Source: Rhizonema sp. PD37
GTDB taxonomy: Bacteria > Cyanobacteriota > Cyanobacteriia > Cyanobacteriales > Nostocaceae
DNA: 64,000 nt
NCBI GenBank assembly: GCA_029379215.1
Contig: JAQYWO010000011.1
Span: forward strand, 1-64,000
Direction: 5' to 3'
In this document: positions 56,907 through 64,000 of the stretch, in pieces
How positions within the stretch are numbered: the stretch's first letter is position 1
How the letters are laid out: every line of letters begins with the position of its first letter
The notes under the pieces: model-generated
What the model saw: the letters and a program-made list of their open reading frames with translations, nothing else
What the model was told of the DNA's origin: nothing
Databases searched by the model: none
Translations under genes and position numbers: made by a program

Positions 56907-57311
56907 ATGGAAAAGTGGCAAAAAGATATTTGGGAAGTTGTACAAGTAGTATCTGATGAAGTGGAGCGGTTTTTCCAGGGTATGGGTGAAATGGTTGATA
57001 CCATTTTTGAGCTAACCGAAGAAATCACCGAACAAGTACAAGATTCAATTGCAACTGAGCTTGATCAATATTTGCATGATTTGGCTGAACCAATTTTAGA
57101 AGCTTACTGGGAACTGGAAGATGTTGTGGGAGATGACATGGATTTGGGTTTCCCTTATTCAGTCGAACCAACAGCCGAACAAAATTCTGCTTGCATTGGT
57201 TGTCGTCATTACCATGGGCAAGTCTACAGCGGAAATCTGTTAGTTTGTGCTATGCACCCTTCTGGATGGGAAAGTGAGAGTTGCCCAGACTGGGAGCAAG
57301 AAGAATTGTAA
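56907..57311 (+). CDS. Conserved cyanobacterial protein with C-terminal four-Cys motif
   Basis: 134 aa from ATG 56907 (an upstream TTG at 56850 is in frame but less likely). Residues 1-80 are acidic and helical (EKWQKDIWEVVQVVSDEVER, FELTEEITEQVQDSI). The C-terminus has CIGCRHYHG, LLVCAMHPSG and SCPDWE: four cysteines in a Cx2C...C...C pattern that could bind zinc or a cluster. I recognise it as a widespread cyanobacterial protein of unknown function. No operon partner is obvious; queF follows 118 bp downstream. Confidence 0.85.
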   Translation: MEKWQKDIWEVVQVVSDEVERFFQGMGEMVDTIFELTEEITEQVQDSIATELDQYLHDLAEPILEAYWELEDVVGDDMDLGFPYSVEPTAEQNSACIGCRHYHGQVYSGNLLVCAMHPSGWESESCPDWEQEEL

Positions 57312-57429
57312 GGCAGTGAGGAATTAAGAGGCATTCCGAGTTACCTGTACAATAAGAGCAACAATGATTTACACTCGAAATAACTCTTAATGACTAAGTT
57401 ATTAGGGAGCTTTCTTTTCCGAAAAATTT

Positions 57430-57840
57430 ATGAGTAATTTTGTACCAGAAACGACATCCCCGCTGAGCGAAGAAATGAAGTATGGGGAACGCAACATTGC
57501 CGAGGGAGAATTGATCACATTTCCTAATCCGCGTGTGGGAAGGAAATACAACATTAATATTACTCTGCCAGAGTTTACCTGTAAGTGTCCCTTTTCAGGC
57601 TATCCAGACTTTGCGACGATTTATATTACCTACGTGCCGAATGAAAGAGTCGTGGAATTGAAGGCAATAAAACTTTACATAAATAGTTACCGCGATCGCT
57701 ACATTTCCCACGAGGAAGTGACTAATCAAATTTTAGATGATTTTGTTGTGGCAACCGATCCGTTAGAGGTGACGATCAAAGGAGATTTTTTACCTCGTGG
57801 TAATGTGCATACCGTGATTGAGGTGCATCATCAGAAGTAG
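57430..57840 (+). CDS. queF: NADPH-dependent 7-cyano-7-deazaguanine reductase (preQ1 synthase)
   Basis: 136 aa, the short single-domain type. It reduces preQ0 to preQ1 in queuosine tRNA modification. The catalytic Cys is C53 in TCKCPFSGYPDF, with D60 at the expected seven-residue spacing. The QueF motif ELKAIKLYINSYRDRYISHE, for NADPH and substrate binding, follows. The C-terminus GDFLPRGNVHTVIEV is also typical. The start ATG at 57430 gives a normal family length. No other queuosine genes are in the window. A perfect palindrome overlaps its stop codon. Confidence 0.95.
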   Translation: MSNFVPETTSPLSEEMKYGERNIAEGELITFPNPRVGRKYNINITLPEFTCKCPFSGYPDFATIYITYVPNERVVELKAIKLYINSYRDRYISHEEVTNQILDDFVVATDPLEVTIKGDFLPRGNVHTVIEVHHQK

Positions 57841-57865
57841 GGGCGAACGGCCGTTCGCCCCTACT
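57836..57865. terminator. 30-bp perfect palindrome overlapping queF stop
   Basis: The arms AGTAGGGGCGAACGG and CCGTTCGCCCCTACT meet without a spacer and include the queF TAG. This is a known type of cyanobacterial dispersed palindrome. It has no U-run after it, so a terminator role is only possible; it would form a strong hairpin at the transcript end. Confidence 0.55.
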
Positions 57866-57887
57866 GAGGTATGCAGATACAGATAAA

Positions 57888-58142
57888 TCACTCTAATGGC
57901 TCACGTTGTTCATATTTACCTTGGGGATATCTCACTATTGGATCATCCTGTAAAGAACCTGCTGTCTGCTCAAAAAAATTAGGAGCCCAACCTAACTCGG
58001 ATGGTGTTTTTACCTGTGCTGATAGTTCTATTCGCATATAAATCACCATAACTTCTATTTCAGAGTTTGTCACACCTACAGGGATATCAAGATGTAAGAT
58101 TCCATCTTTCCCCACCTGTGAGCGTAATTTTCTACTTTGCAT
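57888..58142 (-). CDS. Antitoxin-like small protein (VapB-like), no toxin next to it
   Basis: 84 aa from ATG 58142, which has GGAG upstream; an ATG at 58166 lacks one. It starts MQSRKLRSQVGKDGILHLDI with an AbrB/MazE-like N-terminal strand pattern, then PVGVTNSEIEVMVIY, and ends SELGWAPNFFEQTAGSLQDD, PIVRYPQGKYEQREPLE. The C-terminal W/F-rich stretch is what antitoxins use to wrap a PIN toxin. No PIN-domain gene lies adjacent: downstream is queF in convergent orientation. It may be an orphan antitoxin. Confidence 0.65.
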   Translation of the reverse strand: MQSRKLRSQVGKDGILHLDIPVGVTNSEIEVMVIYMRIELSAQVKTPSELGWAPNFFEQTAGSLQDDPIVRYPQGKYEQREPLE

Positions 58143-58591
58143 TGTCTTTTTCTCCAATTCATGCATGAAAATCAGATATTTTGGCTCTCAATTTCATGCA
58201 CTTTTTCATGAGTTTACCAATTTCTTAATATAGCGATTCTCGTTTCAGTCACATACGCTCATGCCCTCACTCCGCGAAGTCTTGGGGGCGTCTGCAACCG
58301 TCAAGAGAGCTTCGCGCGAAACTCGCGCCTTGAGAGTACTTTCACAGGCAGATTTCGCGTCAAGAGAGCTTCGCGCCCATTCAGGGGCACCCATCTTCCA
58401 ATCTTGTGAGAGGGCGAGAGTGTATGGGATTTGATTGAGAACGGCTATAATGTCTGGTAAATTAACCTTAATTCCGCATGAACCCCTCCCCGCTTGCTTT
58501 GGCGGGCTTGGGGAGCCAGCGCTGTAGGCGAGGAGCGTGGTGGGGTTCAAAGGACGCATGATTATGCTACCGGACATCATCATGCGTCCGA
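58143..58591. repeat. Repeat-rich intergenic region
   Basis: An 18-bp direct repeat gtcaagagagcttcgcgc occurs at 58300-58317 and 58359-58376. The segment tgtatgggatttgattgaga, then acggctata (58421-58450), is the inverted third copy of the 4105-4146 repeat. gagccagcgctgtaggcgag at 58513-58532 matches the sequence absorbed into the WD40 gene at 53168. Open frames here are repeat-derived and are not called. Confidence 0.6.
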
Positions 58592-60001
58592 TTAAACTGG
58601 ACGAGTAAGCTGAGATTCGTCGGCAATAAGAGATTTTTCCCCAGATGGCTGCGGGGAATGAAGGAGATCTAGAATTTCCAGCACTTCGCGTTCAAAAGCG
58701 ACTTGGGCACGATTAGTTTTACCCCCGACATAAAGCTGCCCATCTTTTTGCAAAGCCCAAATTTGTGAGTGGGAGAAGTAACTCATAACGACACCCAGCA
58801 TCAGTAAGGCAAACCCCAGGTAAACAATAGGTATTCCTGGATCGGCTTTAATTTGCAAGCCAGTGCTACCAACGACATCGAGAATTTTTAGTGTGACACC
58901 ATTAACTTGAGTAGACATTCCTGAGCGAACAGTATCAACAAGCTTACCTGTGGCATCATAAATCAACACCATTCCTTGCAAGTCTTTTGCTAGCAAAGAG
59001 ACACCCTGGCTTAAATCTGGTTTAGTGGGAATCCAAGTTCCCCAAATACGTCCTTTATCCTTGGTAGGAATTAACGCCATGGGTAGCTTGAAAATCGGAC
59101 TGTTATTAACTTGAACGCGAACAGCAGAAATTCCCCAGTCAGTTTGGTAAAAAGTAACGCCATTATAACGCAGAGGTTGGTTGACGAAAATTGTTTTACG
59201 GTCAACCTCCTGTTGTTGGTTATCCAAAACGGACATATCTGAGTAAAATTGATCGATTCCACCAGAAGCAGTGTAGTCTATCCAAAAACGATTGACTCGC
59301 ACAGACCAATCCTTGACAATATTCTTGTCTGCTAATGGGCCTGCATCGACAATATTTCTCACCTGAAATGTGTCACCACTGGAAACCATTTCCTGAGCCA
59401 TAAATCCAGTCATGACTCCCCAAATCGACCCCAGCAGAATAATTATGATACCTATATGAACTATAATTGGTCCAATACGCCCCACTATTCCCTTGCGGGC
59501 GTAGAGAGTATCATCTTTTTCTTGAAAAATTTTGTAGCGACGTTTTTGCAATAGAGGGGGAAGGGAACTCAGAGAAACAGTCTCTACTTCTGCACTCAAA
59601 GCTAACTTTTGAAATTGCCGGGGTTCTTCGTAATATTTCCACCGACGGGAAGCTTTTAAGGCAGGAAGCTGACGGGTGAAGGAACAGGCGGTAATTGAAG
59701 TCCCAAACAATATGAGTAATGCCAAAAACCACCAGGTATGGTAAACATGGTCTAAACCGACAATTAAGATAACTTTCCAGGTGAGGAAACCGAATAAGGC
59801 TGGATGCTCTGGGTAATTGGCTTTGTAAAATGCGAGATTTTGACTTTGCTCGATTACTGTACCGCTAACGCTAAAGAGTGCGATCGTCAGCAGTAGGATG
59901 ATCGCCAAGCGTAAATCTGTGAGTACAGGCAAAAATTCCTGCTGTAAGAATTTTTTGGGTGCCGACAATATTGATTGGGAAGCAGAATTTTCTATAGACA
60001 T
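58592..60001 (-). CDS. ccs1: Cytochrome c biogenesis protein Ccs1/CcsB (ResB-like)
   Basis: 469 aa, ATG 60001. In System II it forms, with CcsA, the complex that carries haem across the thylakoid or plasma membrane and ligates it to apocytochromes. Membrane spans are visible near 30-50 ([20 protein letters not shown]), 75-110 ([19 protein letters not shown]), 175-197 ([20 protein letters not shown], with a conserved His) and 395-415 ([20 protein letters not shown]). Between the last two lies a large lumenal domain with [18 protein letters not shown], typical of ResB. Length fits cyanobacterial Ccs1. It follows ccdA by 218 bp on the same strand, and the two belong to the same pathway. Confidence 0.95.
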   Translation of the reverse strand: MSIENSASQSILSAPKKFLQQEFLPVLTDLRLAIILLLTIALFSVSGTVIEQSQNLAFYKANYPEHPALFGFLTWKVILIVGLDHVYHTWWFLALLILFGTSITACSFTRQLPALKASRRWKYYEEPRQFQKLALSAEVETVSLSSLPPLLQKRRYKIFQEKDDTLYARKGIVGRIGPIIVHIGIIIILLGSIWGVMTGFMAQEMVSSGDTFQVRNIVDAGPLADKNIVKDWSVRVNRFWIDYTASGGIDQFYSDMSVLDNQQQEVDRKTIFVNQPLRYNGVTFYQTDWGISAVRVQVNNSPIFKLPMALIPTKDKGRIWGTWIPTKPDLSQGVSLLAKDLQGMVLIYDATGKLVDTVRSGMSTQVNGVTLKILDVVGSTGLQIKADPGIPIVYLGFALLMLGVVMSYFSHSQIWALQKDGQLYVGGKTNRAQVAFEREVLEILDLLHSPQPSGEKSLIADESQLTRPV

Positions 60002-60219
60002 TAGTATTTCTAATAGTAAGTAGAGTTTTCCTGACTGTATTTGGACTTACGCATTCATTTGCCAAAGAAGCTTAATTTATTGAACCGCCTTGGCTGACGC
60101 CACGTCTAAGGACGAAGGCGTAGCGTCTCCCACTCGTTAGACGCACTTGAGCGCTCTTATATGAGTAGATTTTGCGATCAGCCTATATTTATCTCTACAA
60201 GACTCATAACCGCTTTTTG
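60002..60219. repeat. Dispersed repeat between ccdA and ccs1
   Basis: cttaatttattgaaccgcc (60070-60089) is shared with 35322-35340 in the NRPS cluster. gacgaaggcgtagcgtctcc (about 60110-60131) belongs to the gtagcgtct palindromic family also seen at about 4310-4325. ggacttacgcatt at about 60045 recurs as gacttacgcattg near 63361. Confidence 0.55.
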
Positions 60220-60960
60220 CTAAAAACTTCCTAGTGGAATCCGCGAAATCAGAGAAAACACACCAAATCCTACCAATAATGCACCACTCACTGGATTAAT
60301 CCATCCAGACCAACGACGTAACTCAAGTATTTTTTTAATTGAAGCAGTAAATGTACCTGCCAGAATTAATGGTGCAACATAACCTGCTGTGTAAGAAAGC
60401 AATAAGACAGCGCCTAAAATTAAATCTTGAGTATGAGCAACCCAACCCAGCAAACTAGCTAAAACAGGGGTACTGCAAGGAGAGGCGACGACACCGAAAC
60501 TCAACCCAATGAGATACGATCGCACTCCCGACGGTAATTCCTGAGAAATCCACTCAGTTCCTCCAGTAGCAGGTAATGGCAAGGGCAAGGCTTCTAGTAA
60601 GTTCAGCCCCATGAGAATTGCGATGACACTGACGATTATCGGTAAACCAATTCCTACTTGACCGTAGACTTTTCCGACAAAAGCTGCTATAATACCCAGC
60701 GCCGCTAATGTTGTGGCTAATCCCAAAGCAAACCAAGTCGATTGGGCAGCTGCTTGCAGGCGACTTTTAGCTTCATAACCGCCAATATAACCAATAGTAA
60801 TGGGCAGCATGGAAAGCATACAAGGCGTTAGGCTGGTAAGCAACCCAGCGAGGAAAATTATACCAATACTCAGCCCACTCAGGTGTGTGAGTTGGCTGGA
60901 AACAAGAGCGTTGGCGAATTGTTCTAATTCGTATAGTCGGGTTTGCAGAGTTTCAAGCAT
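60220..60960 (-). CDS. ccdA: Cytochrome c biogenesis protein CcdA (thiol-disulfide carrier)
   Basis: 246 aa, ATG 60960. CcdA passes reducing equivalents across the membrane to keep apocytochrome CxxCH thiols reduced. The two redox Cys sit in the family motifs TSLTPCMLSMLP (first span) and VASPCSTPVLAS (middle of the protein). About six spans are seen: IGIIFLAGLLTSLTPCM, WFALGLATTLAALGIIAAFV, VGIGLPIIVSVIAILMGLNL, ILGAVLLLSYTAGYVAPLIL and a final GALLVGFGVFSLIS. Order and length are normal. It is followed by ccs1 on the same strand. Confidence 0.95.
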   Translation of the reverse strand: MLETLQTRLYELEQFANALVSSQLTHLSGLSIGIIFLAGLLTSLTPCMLSMLPITIGYIGGYEAKSRLQAAAQSTWFALGLATTLAALGIIAAFVGKVYGQVGIGLPIIVSVIAILMGLNLLEALPLPLPATGGTEWISQELPSGVRSYLIGLSFGVVASPCSTPVLASLLGWVAHTQDLILGAVLLLSYTAGYVAPLILAGTFTASIKKILELRRWSGWINPVSGALLVGFGVFSLISRIPLGSF

Positions 60961-61057
60961 AAAGTAAATAGCGTGGGAAAGGCTTACTCTGCTTGCATTT
61001 TAGCTTAACTTATACTTTTCTTGGGGAACTGCTAGTTACCGCCTTGTTTCCCTACTT

Positions 61058-61088
61058 CACCGTTCAAGGTTGCTAATCTTGAACGGTG
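61058..61088. repeat. 11-bp hairpin between ccdA and the pentapeptide gene
   Basis: CACCGTTCAAG (61058-61068) and CTTGAACGGTG (61078-61088) are perfect inverted repeats with a 9-base loop. The flanking genes diverge from here, so a terminator role is unlikely. It may be a dispersed palindrome or an RNA element in a leader. Confidence 0.6.
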
Positions 61089-61244
61089 GGGGACATGCTG
61101 TTACCACTAGCATCAGTGAGAGAGGACTGTCAATTTCCTCTCTGTCGGCTTATCTTAGTGCCATTCAACTGTCAGATTTAGTAAAATTCTGGAAATTTCA
61201 TGGTATAACTGTATCCAAAGTAAACTTGCGTACCATACCTAGCT

Positions 61245-63293
61245 ATGACCAAGGACTTCTCTGGTCAAAATTTGCGAGGGCGATTATTTAAGGGTGAAGA
61301 CTTGGCGGGTGCTAACTTTAGCGGTGCGGATATACGAGGGGCGAATTTTACTAATGCTAACTTGAGAGGGGCTAACTTTAGTGGTGCTAAAGCTGGACTG
61401 CAAAAGCGTTGGACAGTTGGGCTAGTAATTGTTACATGGTTTTTATCAGCACTCTTAGGATTTATTACAACTATTACTGGCCTATATACAACAAAAATAT
61501 TACTTCCAAAAAATAATAATATACTTATTTTGTTTCCATTGCTAATAATAATAGTTGCTTTATTAGCCTTTTTTACAGTTTTTATTAGAAACAAATTAAG
61601 ATTTGATAGAAATATACTTCAATCTTTACATGGTGCTGTTTCTGTTACTTTTTCAGCCTATGGAACTGTAGCCGCAGCTATATCTTTTCTGCTAATTGCA
61701 TTTGCAAGTATCACAGGATTTGTATTTGGAACTAGCTATAATTTTTTTGATTTTTTTTTAGCAGCAATCTTAATAGCAGCTTTTGTATCTGCTTATTCTG
61801 TTGGTTTAAATTTAGCTGTGGCAGGAGTTGTTTGTATAAGTAATTATTTTTTAGGCTATATAGCATTACTAGCGGCTATTTTTGGAGGTGTAATTGCAAC
61901 TCAAGTTAAATTTTTAAATTCTGATTTTAGAGTAATAGCAATAGTAGCGAATATAGTAGCATCCCTGATGGGAGGGTATGGTGGTTGGCAAGCATTAAAT
62001 AAAGATGAAAAATGGTTGGCAAGCGGGTCTTTAATTATTGGAATAGCAGCAACTTTCGGAACAAATTTTTATTGTGCTAATTTAACAGATGCCAATTTCA
62101 CTAAAGCAAAGCTTAAAAATACTAACTTCATTGGAGCAGTTCTGATTCGTACTTGTTTTTATTTAGTGAAAAAGATTGAACTTGCTAGAGTTGATAAAAC
62201 CTATTTGGAGAACCCCAAAGTACGGCAGTGGTTGGTTGCAAGAACGGGAGAAGACAAAAACTTTGACCGTCAAAATATGCGAGGTGTTAACTTACAAAAT
62301 GTTGTTAACTTGGTAGATGCCAGCTTTATTGGTGCTGACTTAAGCGAAGCAAATTTACAAGGTACTAACTTATCAAGAGTAAATCTAAAGCAAACTCAAC
62401 TCGACGGAACTGATTTTACAGGTGCTTGCCTAACAGGAGCATATATCGAAGATTGGGGTATTACCAGCCAAACCAAGTTTGAGGGTGTCAGGTGTGAGTA
62501 TGTTTATATGCGCTCGCCCACCAAAGAAAACCCCGATCCCCTCCGCAAACCCGACAACAGAGAAGAAGTTTTCAAAGATGGTGACTTTGCTGATTTTATC
62601 CAACCTATTTTTGACACCCTCGACCTTTATCATAATCAACGTGTTGACCCAAGAGCGAGCGCAGTCGCATTTAAAGAACTAGCTGAAAACAATCCAAACG
62701 CAGAACTTGAAATTGTAGCTATAGAGAGACGGGGTGAGGATAAAATACGGCTTCGTGTTAAAACCGCAACAACTGCTAATAAATCTGAATTAAGCCGAGA
62801 ATATTTTATAAACTACAATCAACTCAAAGAATTAGCGGAACAAGAATTTCAGGTATTAATTGCAGAAAAAGAAAACCAAATTTATAGATTGGAGAATATG
62901 ATATCGACAGCCCTGGAACGTCCTAGGTTTTATGCTGAAAATCGTACCATAAATACTGGAGGTGGTAATTATTACGAGGAAATTCAAGGCAACTACGTGC
63001 AAGGTAATTACTACGCTGCTAGTGAAAAACAAAGCTTAGCTGATGCAGCAGCTGAGATTCAGAAGTTACTGGAACATTTAGATAAGTCATATCCTACTGA
63101 CACTACTGCTGGTAAGATCGCGATCGCCACTGAGGCTATTCAATATATTGATAGTAACCAAATTTTAGCACAACGGTTACTCAGTGCATTGAAAGCAGGT
63201 GGTGTTCAAGCATTAGCACAGTTACTTAATCATCCGGCTGCTAGCTTTGTGATTAGGGCGCTGCTGGATTGGCAGAAAACCAAGGATACTTAG
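61245..63293 (+). CDS. Membrane pentapeptide-repeat protein with effector-associated C-terminus
   Basis: 682 aa. Residues 1-50 are pentapeptide repeats (ANFSGADIRGANFTNANLRG). Residues ~55-270 contain about seven hydrophobic spans (WFLSALLGFITTITGLY, ILILFPLLIIIVALLAFF and others). Two further pentapeptide blocks follow near 277-300 and 345-400. A C-terminal region (~445-550) is charged with a coiled-coil stretch. A Gly/Asn/Tyr-rich linker (GGGNYYEEIQGNYVQGNYYA) comes before a helical end (ALKAGGVQALAQLLNHPAAS). That linker and end are typical of cyanobacterial proteins tied to CHAT/nSTAND signalling, and resemble the tail of the broken CHAT protein in style. Likely a membrane-bound sensor or effector; no enzyme domain is seen. 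Confidence 0.82.
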   Translation: MTKDFSGQNLRGRLFKGEDLAGANFSGADIRGANFTNANLRGANFSGAKAGLQKRWTVGLVIVTWFLSALLGFITTITGLYTTKILLPKNNNILILFPLLIIIVALLAFFTVFIRNKLRFDRNILQSLHGAVSVTFSAYGTVAAAISFLLIAFASITGFVFGTSYNFFDFFLAAILIAAFVSAYSVGLNLAVAGVVCISNYFLGYIALLAAIFGGVIATQVKFLNSDFRVIAIVANIVASLMGGYGGWQALNKDEKWLASGSLIIGIAATFGTNFYCANLTDANFTKAKLKNTNFIGAVLIRTCFYLVKKIELARVDKTYLENPKVRQWLVARTGEDKNFDRQNMRGVNLQNVVNLVDASFIGADLSEANLQGTNLSRVNLKQTQLDGTDFTGACLTGAYIEDWGITSQTKFEGVRCEYVYMRSPTKENPDPLRKPDNREEVFKDGDFADFIQPIFDTLDLYHNQRVDPRASAVAFKELAENNPNAELEIVAIERRGEDKIRLRVKTATTANKSELSREYFINYNQLKELAEQEFQVLIAEKENQIYRLENMISTALERPRFYAENRTINTGGGNYYEEIQGNYVQGNYYAASEKQSLADAAAEIQKLLEHLDKSYPTDTTAGKIAIATEAIQYIDSNQILAQRLLSALKAGGVQALAQLLNHPAASFVIRALLDWQKTKDT

Positions 63294-63302
63294 GTTTATA
63301 GT

Positions 63303-63345
63303 GGACTTGCGATCGCTATCGAGTACATTGATAGTAATCGGCGTT
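63303..63345 (+). pseudogene. Duplicated fragment of the pentapeptide-protein tail
   Basis: cttgcgatcgctatcgagta, then cattgatagtaatcgg codes LAIAIEYIDSNR, resembling IAIATEAIQYIDSNQ about 170 bp upstream in the C-terminus of the preceding gene. There is no start or longer frame. It looks like a remnant of a tandem duplication. Confidence 0.5.
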
Positions 63346-63463
63346 GCGATAGTAATTTAAGACTTACGCATTGACGCAGCTATGGCTTGGGCTTTTGTGT
63401 CAAAACTGAGATAGATTGGACAGATCACCTAAAATAAACAACTACAGTCATGAAGGCAAAGCC

Positions 63464-63706
63464 ATGAGCAATCTTGAACTTGAGCAACAACTCCTCAGCC
63501 TTGATTTAGAGGAAAGGATTCACATCCTTCAACTTTTGGCTCAGAGCTTGACAGTGCCAAGAGCATCACAGCCATCCCGCGCCCCTGACGAACTTGATTT
63601 AACCCGCGATCGCAGTCCAGAGCATCCCCTACGCGGAATCCCCATTACAATTTCTCCAGATTTTGACGAACCCATGCCTGAATTATGGGATGCTTTTGAA
63701 CAATGA
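63464..63706 (+). CDS. Antitoxin component of a type II toxin-antitoxin pair
   Basis: 80 aa from ATG 63464 (an in-frame TTG at 63416 is less likely). The N-terminal helix pair LEQQLLSLDLEERIHILQLL resembles addiction-module antitoxins of the PF09720/VapB-like kind. The acidic, Pro-rich C-terminus (ISPDFDEPMPELWDAFEQ) would bind a toxin. Its TGA overlaps the ATG of a PIN-domain toxin reading frame (ATGA), the usual translational coupling in TA operons. The toxin is frameshifted, so the antitoxin may now be orphaned. Confidence 0.75.
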   Translation: MSNLELEQQLLSLDLEERIHILQLLAQSLTVPRASQPSRAPDELDLTRDRSPEHPLRGIPITISPDFDEPMPELWDAFEQ

Positions 63707-64000
63707 TTTTACTTGACACTCATGCTTGGCTGTGGTGGCTCCATACTCCAGAATTGCTTTCTAACCGTGGTCGTACTCTGTTAACCATAGGTGAAAATCA
63801 AAACTCCCTTATGGTTTCTGCCATTTCTGCGCGTGGAAATTGCACTCAAGCATAGTGCTGGGAAACTACCACTCCCTCTTACCGTCAATGAATGGTTTGC
63901 AATTGCAAAAACTCGACCTGGAATCACTATAGAACCAGTTGATCCATTGGATGCGATCGCCAGTACACAATTACCTGGCGACTTTCACAAAGATCCAGCT
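63703..64000 (+). pseudogene. VapC-like PIN-domain toxin, frameshifted, runs off the window
   Basis: The start MILLDTHAWLWWLHTPELLS has the first PIN acidic residue (Asp5). The frame continues to SLMVSAISA near 63829, then shifts: frame 0 ends at TAG 63853-63855. The next frame reads VEIALKHSAGKLPLPLTVNE and on through LDAIASTQLPGDFHKDPA, which is the expected PIN continuation; intact homologues have SAISAWEIALK here. One extra base around 63829-63833 explains it. It is probably inactive unless the reads are wrong. The 3' end is outside the window. Confidence 0.75.

Noticed and set aside
58245..58583. Minus-strand 112-codon frame
   Set aside because: Made almost wholly of repeated palindromic sequence also found elsewhere in the window.
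61070..61291. Plus-strand 73-codon frame before the pentapeptide gene
   Set aside because: It begins in a hairpin, overlaps the true start in another frame and resembles no family.
1..64000. tRNA or rRNA genes
   Set aside because: I scanned the intergenic regions for T-loop and conserved rRNA motifs and saw none; only the SRP RNA was convincing.

Overview
This window looks like chromosome of a filamentous, probably heterocyst-forming cyanobacterium (Nostoc/Calothrix/Scytonema-like). The reasons are the many HIP1 octamers (gcgatcgc) on both strands, short tandem purine/pyrimidine-rich repeats, many small palindromic dispersed repeats, Uma2-type nucleases, CHAT and nSTAND/WD40 signalling proteins, and System II cytochrome c biogenesis genes. 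No calculation of taxonomy was possible.

Left flank (1-11335). On the minus strand lie an nSTAND NTPase with WD40 repeats, cut by the window edge, and upstream of it a CHAT (caspase-like) protease gene. The CHAT gene has been broken by two small repeat insertions. Then come an AAA-like ATPase with an N-terminal HTH (4450-5763), a truncated hypothetical gene, a Uma2 nuclease, a dead REP-associated transposase, a divergent MerR regulator/SDR oxidoreductase pair with a textbook MerR operator, a phosphoribosyltransferase, a 299-bp non-autonomous transposon-like element with 57-bp inverted ends, a small Gly/Ala-rich membrane protein, and a 1.1-kb AT-rich region.

Centre (11336-48120). A six-gene NRPS/PKS cluster reads in one direction. 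It consists of an AerA-like adenylation-ketoreductase-PCP loading protein; C-A-PCP-C-A-nMT-PCP; C-A-FkbM MT-PCP-C-A-PCP; KS-AT-MT-ACP; C-A-PCP-C-A-PCP-E-C-PCP-TE; and an ABC exporter. The first four genes overlap by ATGA. Hand-read specificity codes give the order alpha-hydroxy acid, Ile (or similar), N-methyl-Thr, O-methyl-Thr, Leu, methylated non-reduced ketide, Pro, D-Gln, and a last residue supplied by a module that has no adenylation domain. The likely product is a depsipeptide or peptide-polyketide hybrid. I do not recognise it as a known compound.

Right flank (48121-64000). Here are a second HTH/AAA-like ATPase, a divergent AAA-like/WD40 giant, a phytanoyl-CoA dioxygenase family enzyme, a YciI protein, the SRP RNA gene (ffs), a phasin-like protein, a conserved four-Cys protein, queF, an orphan antitoxin-like gene, ccs1 and ccdA, a membrane pentapeptide-repeat protein, and a TA operon whose VapC-like toxin is frameshifted.

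The recurring theme is small dispersed repeats. They have broken at least one gene (CHAT), and they have also been absorbed in frame into NRPS, PKS and WD40 coding sequence.
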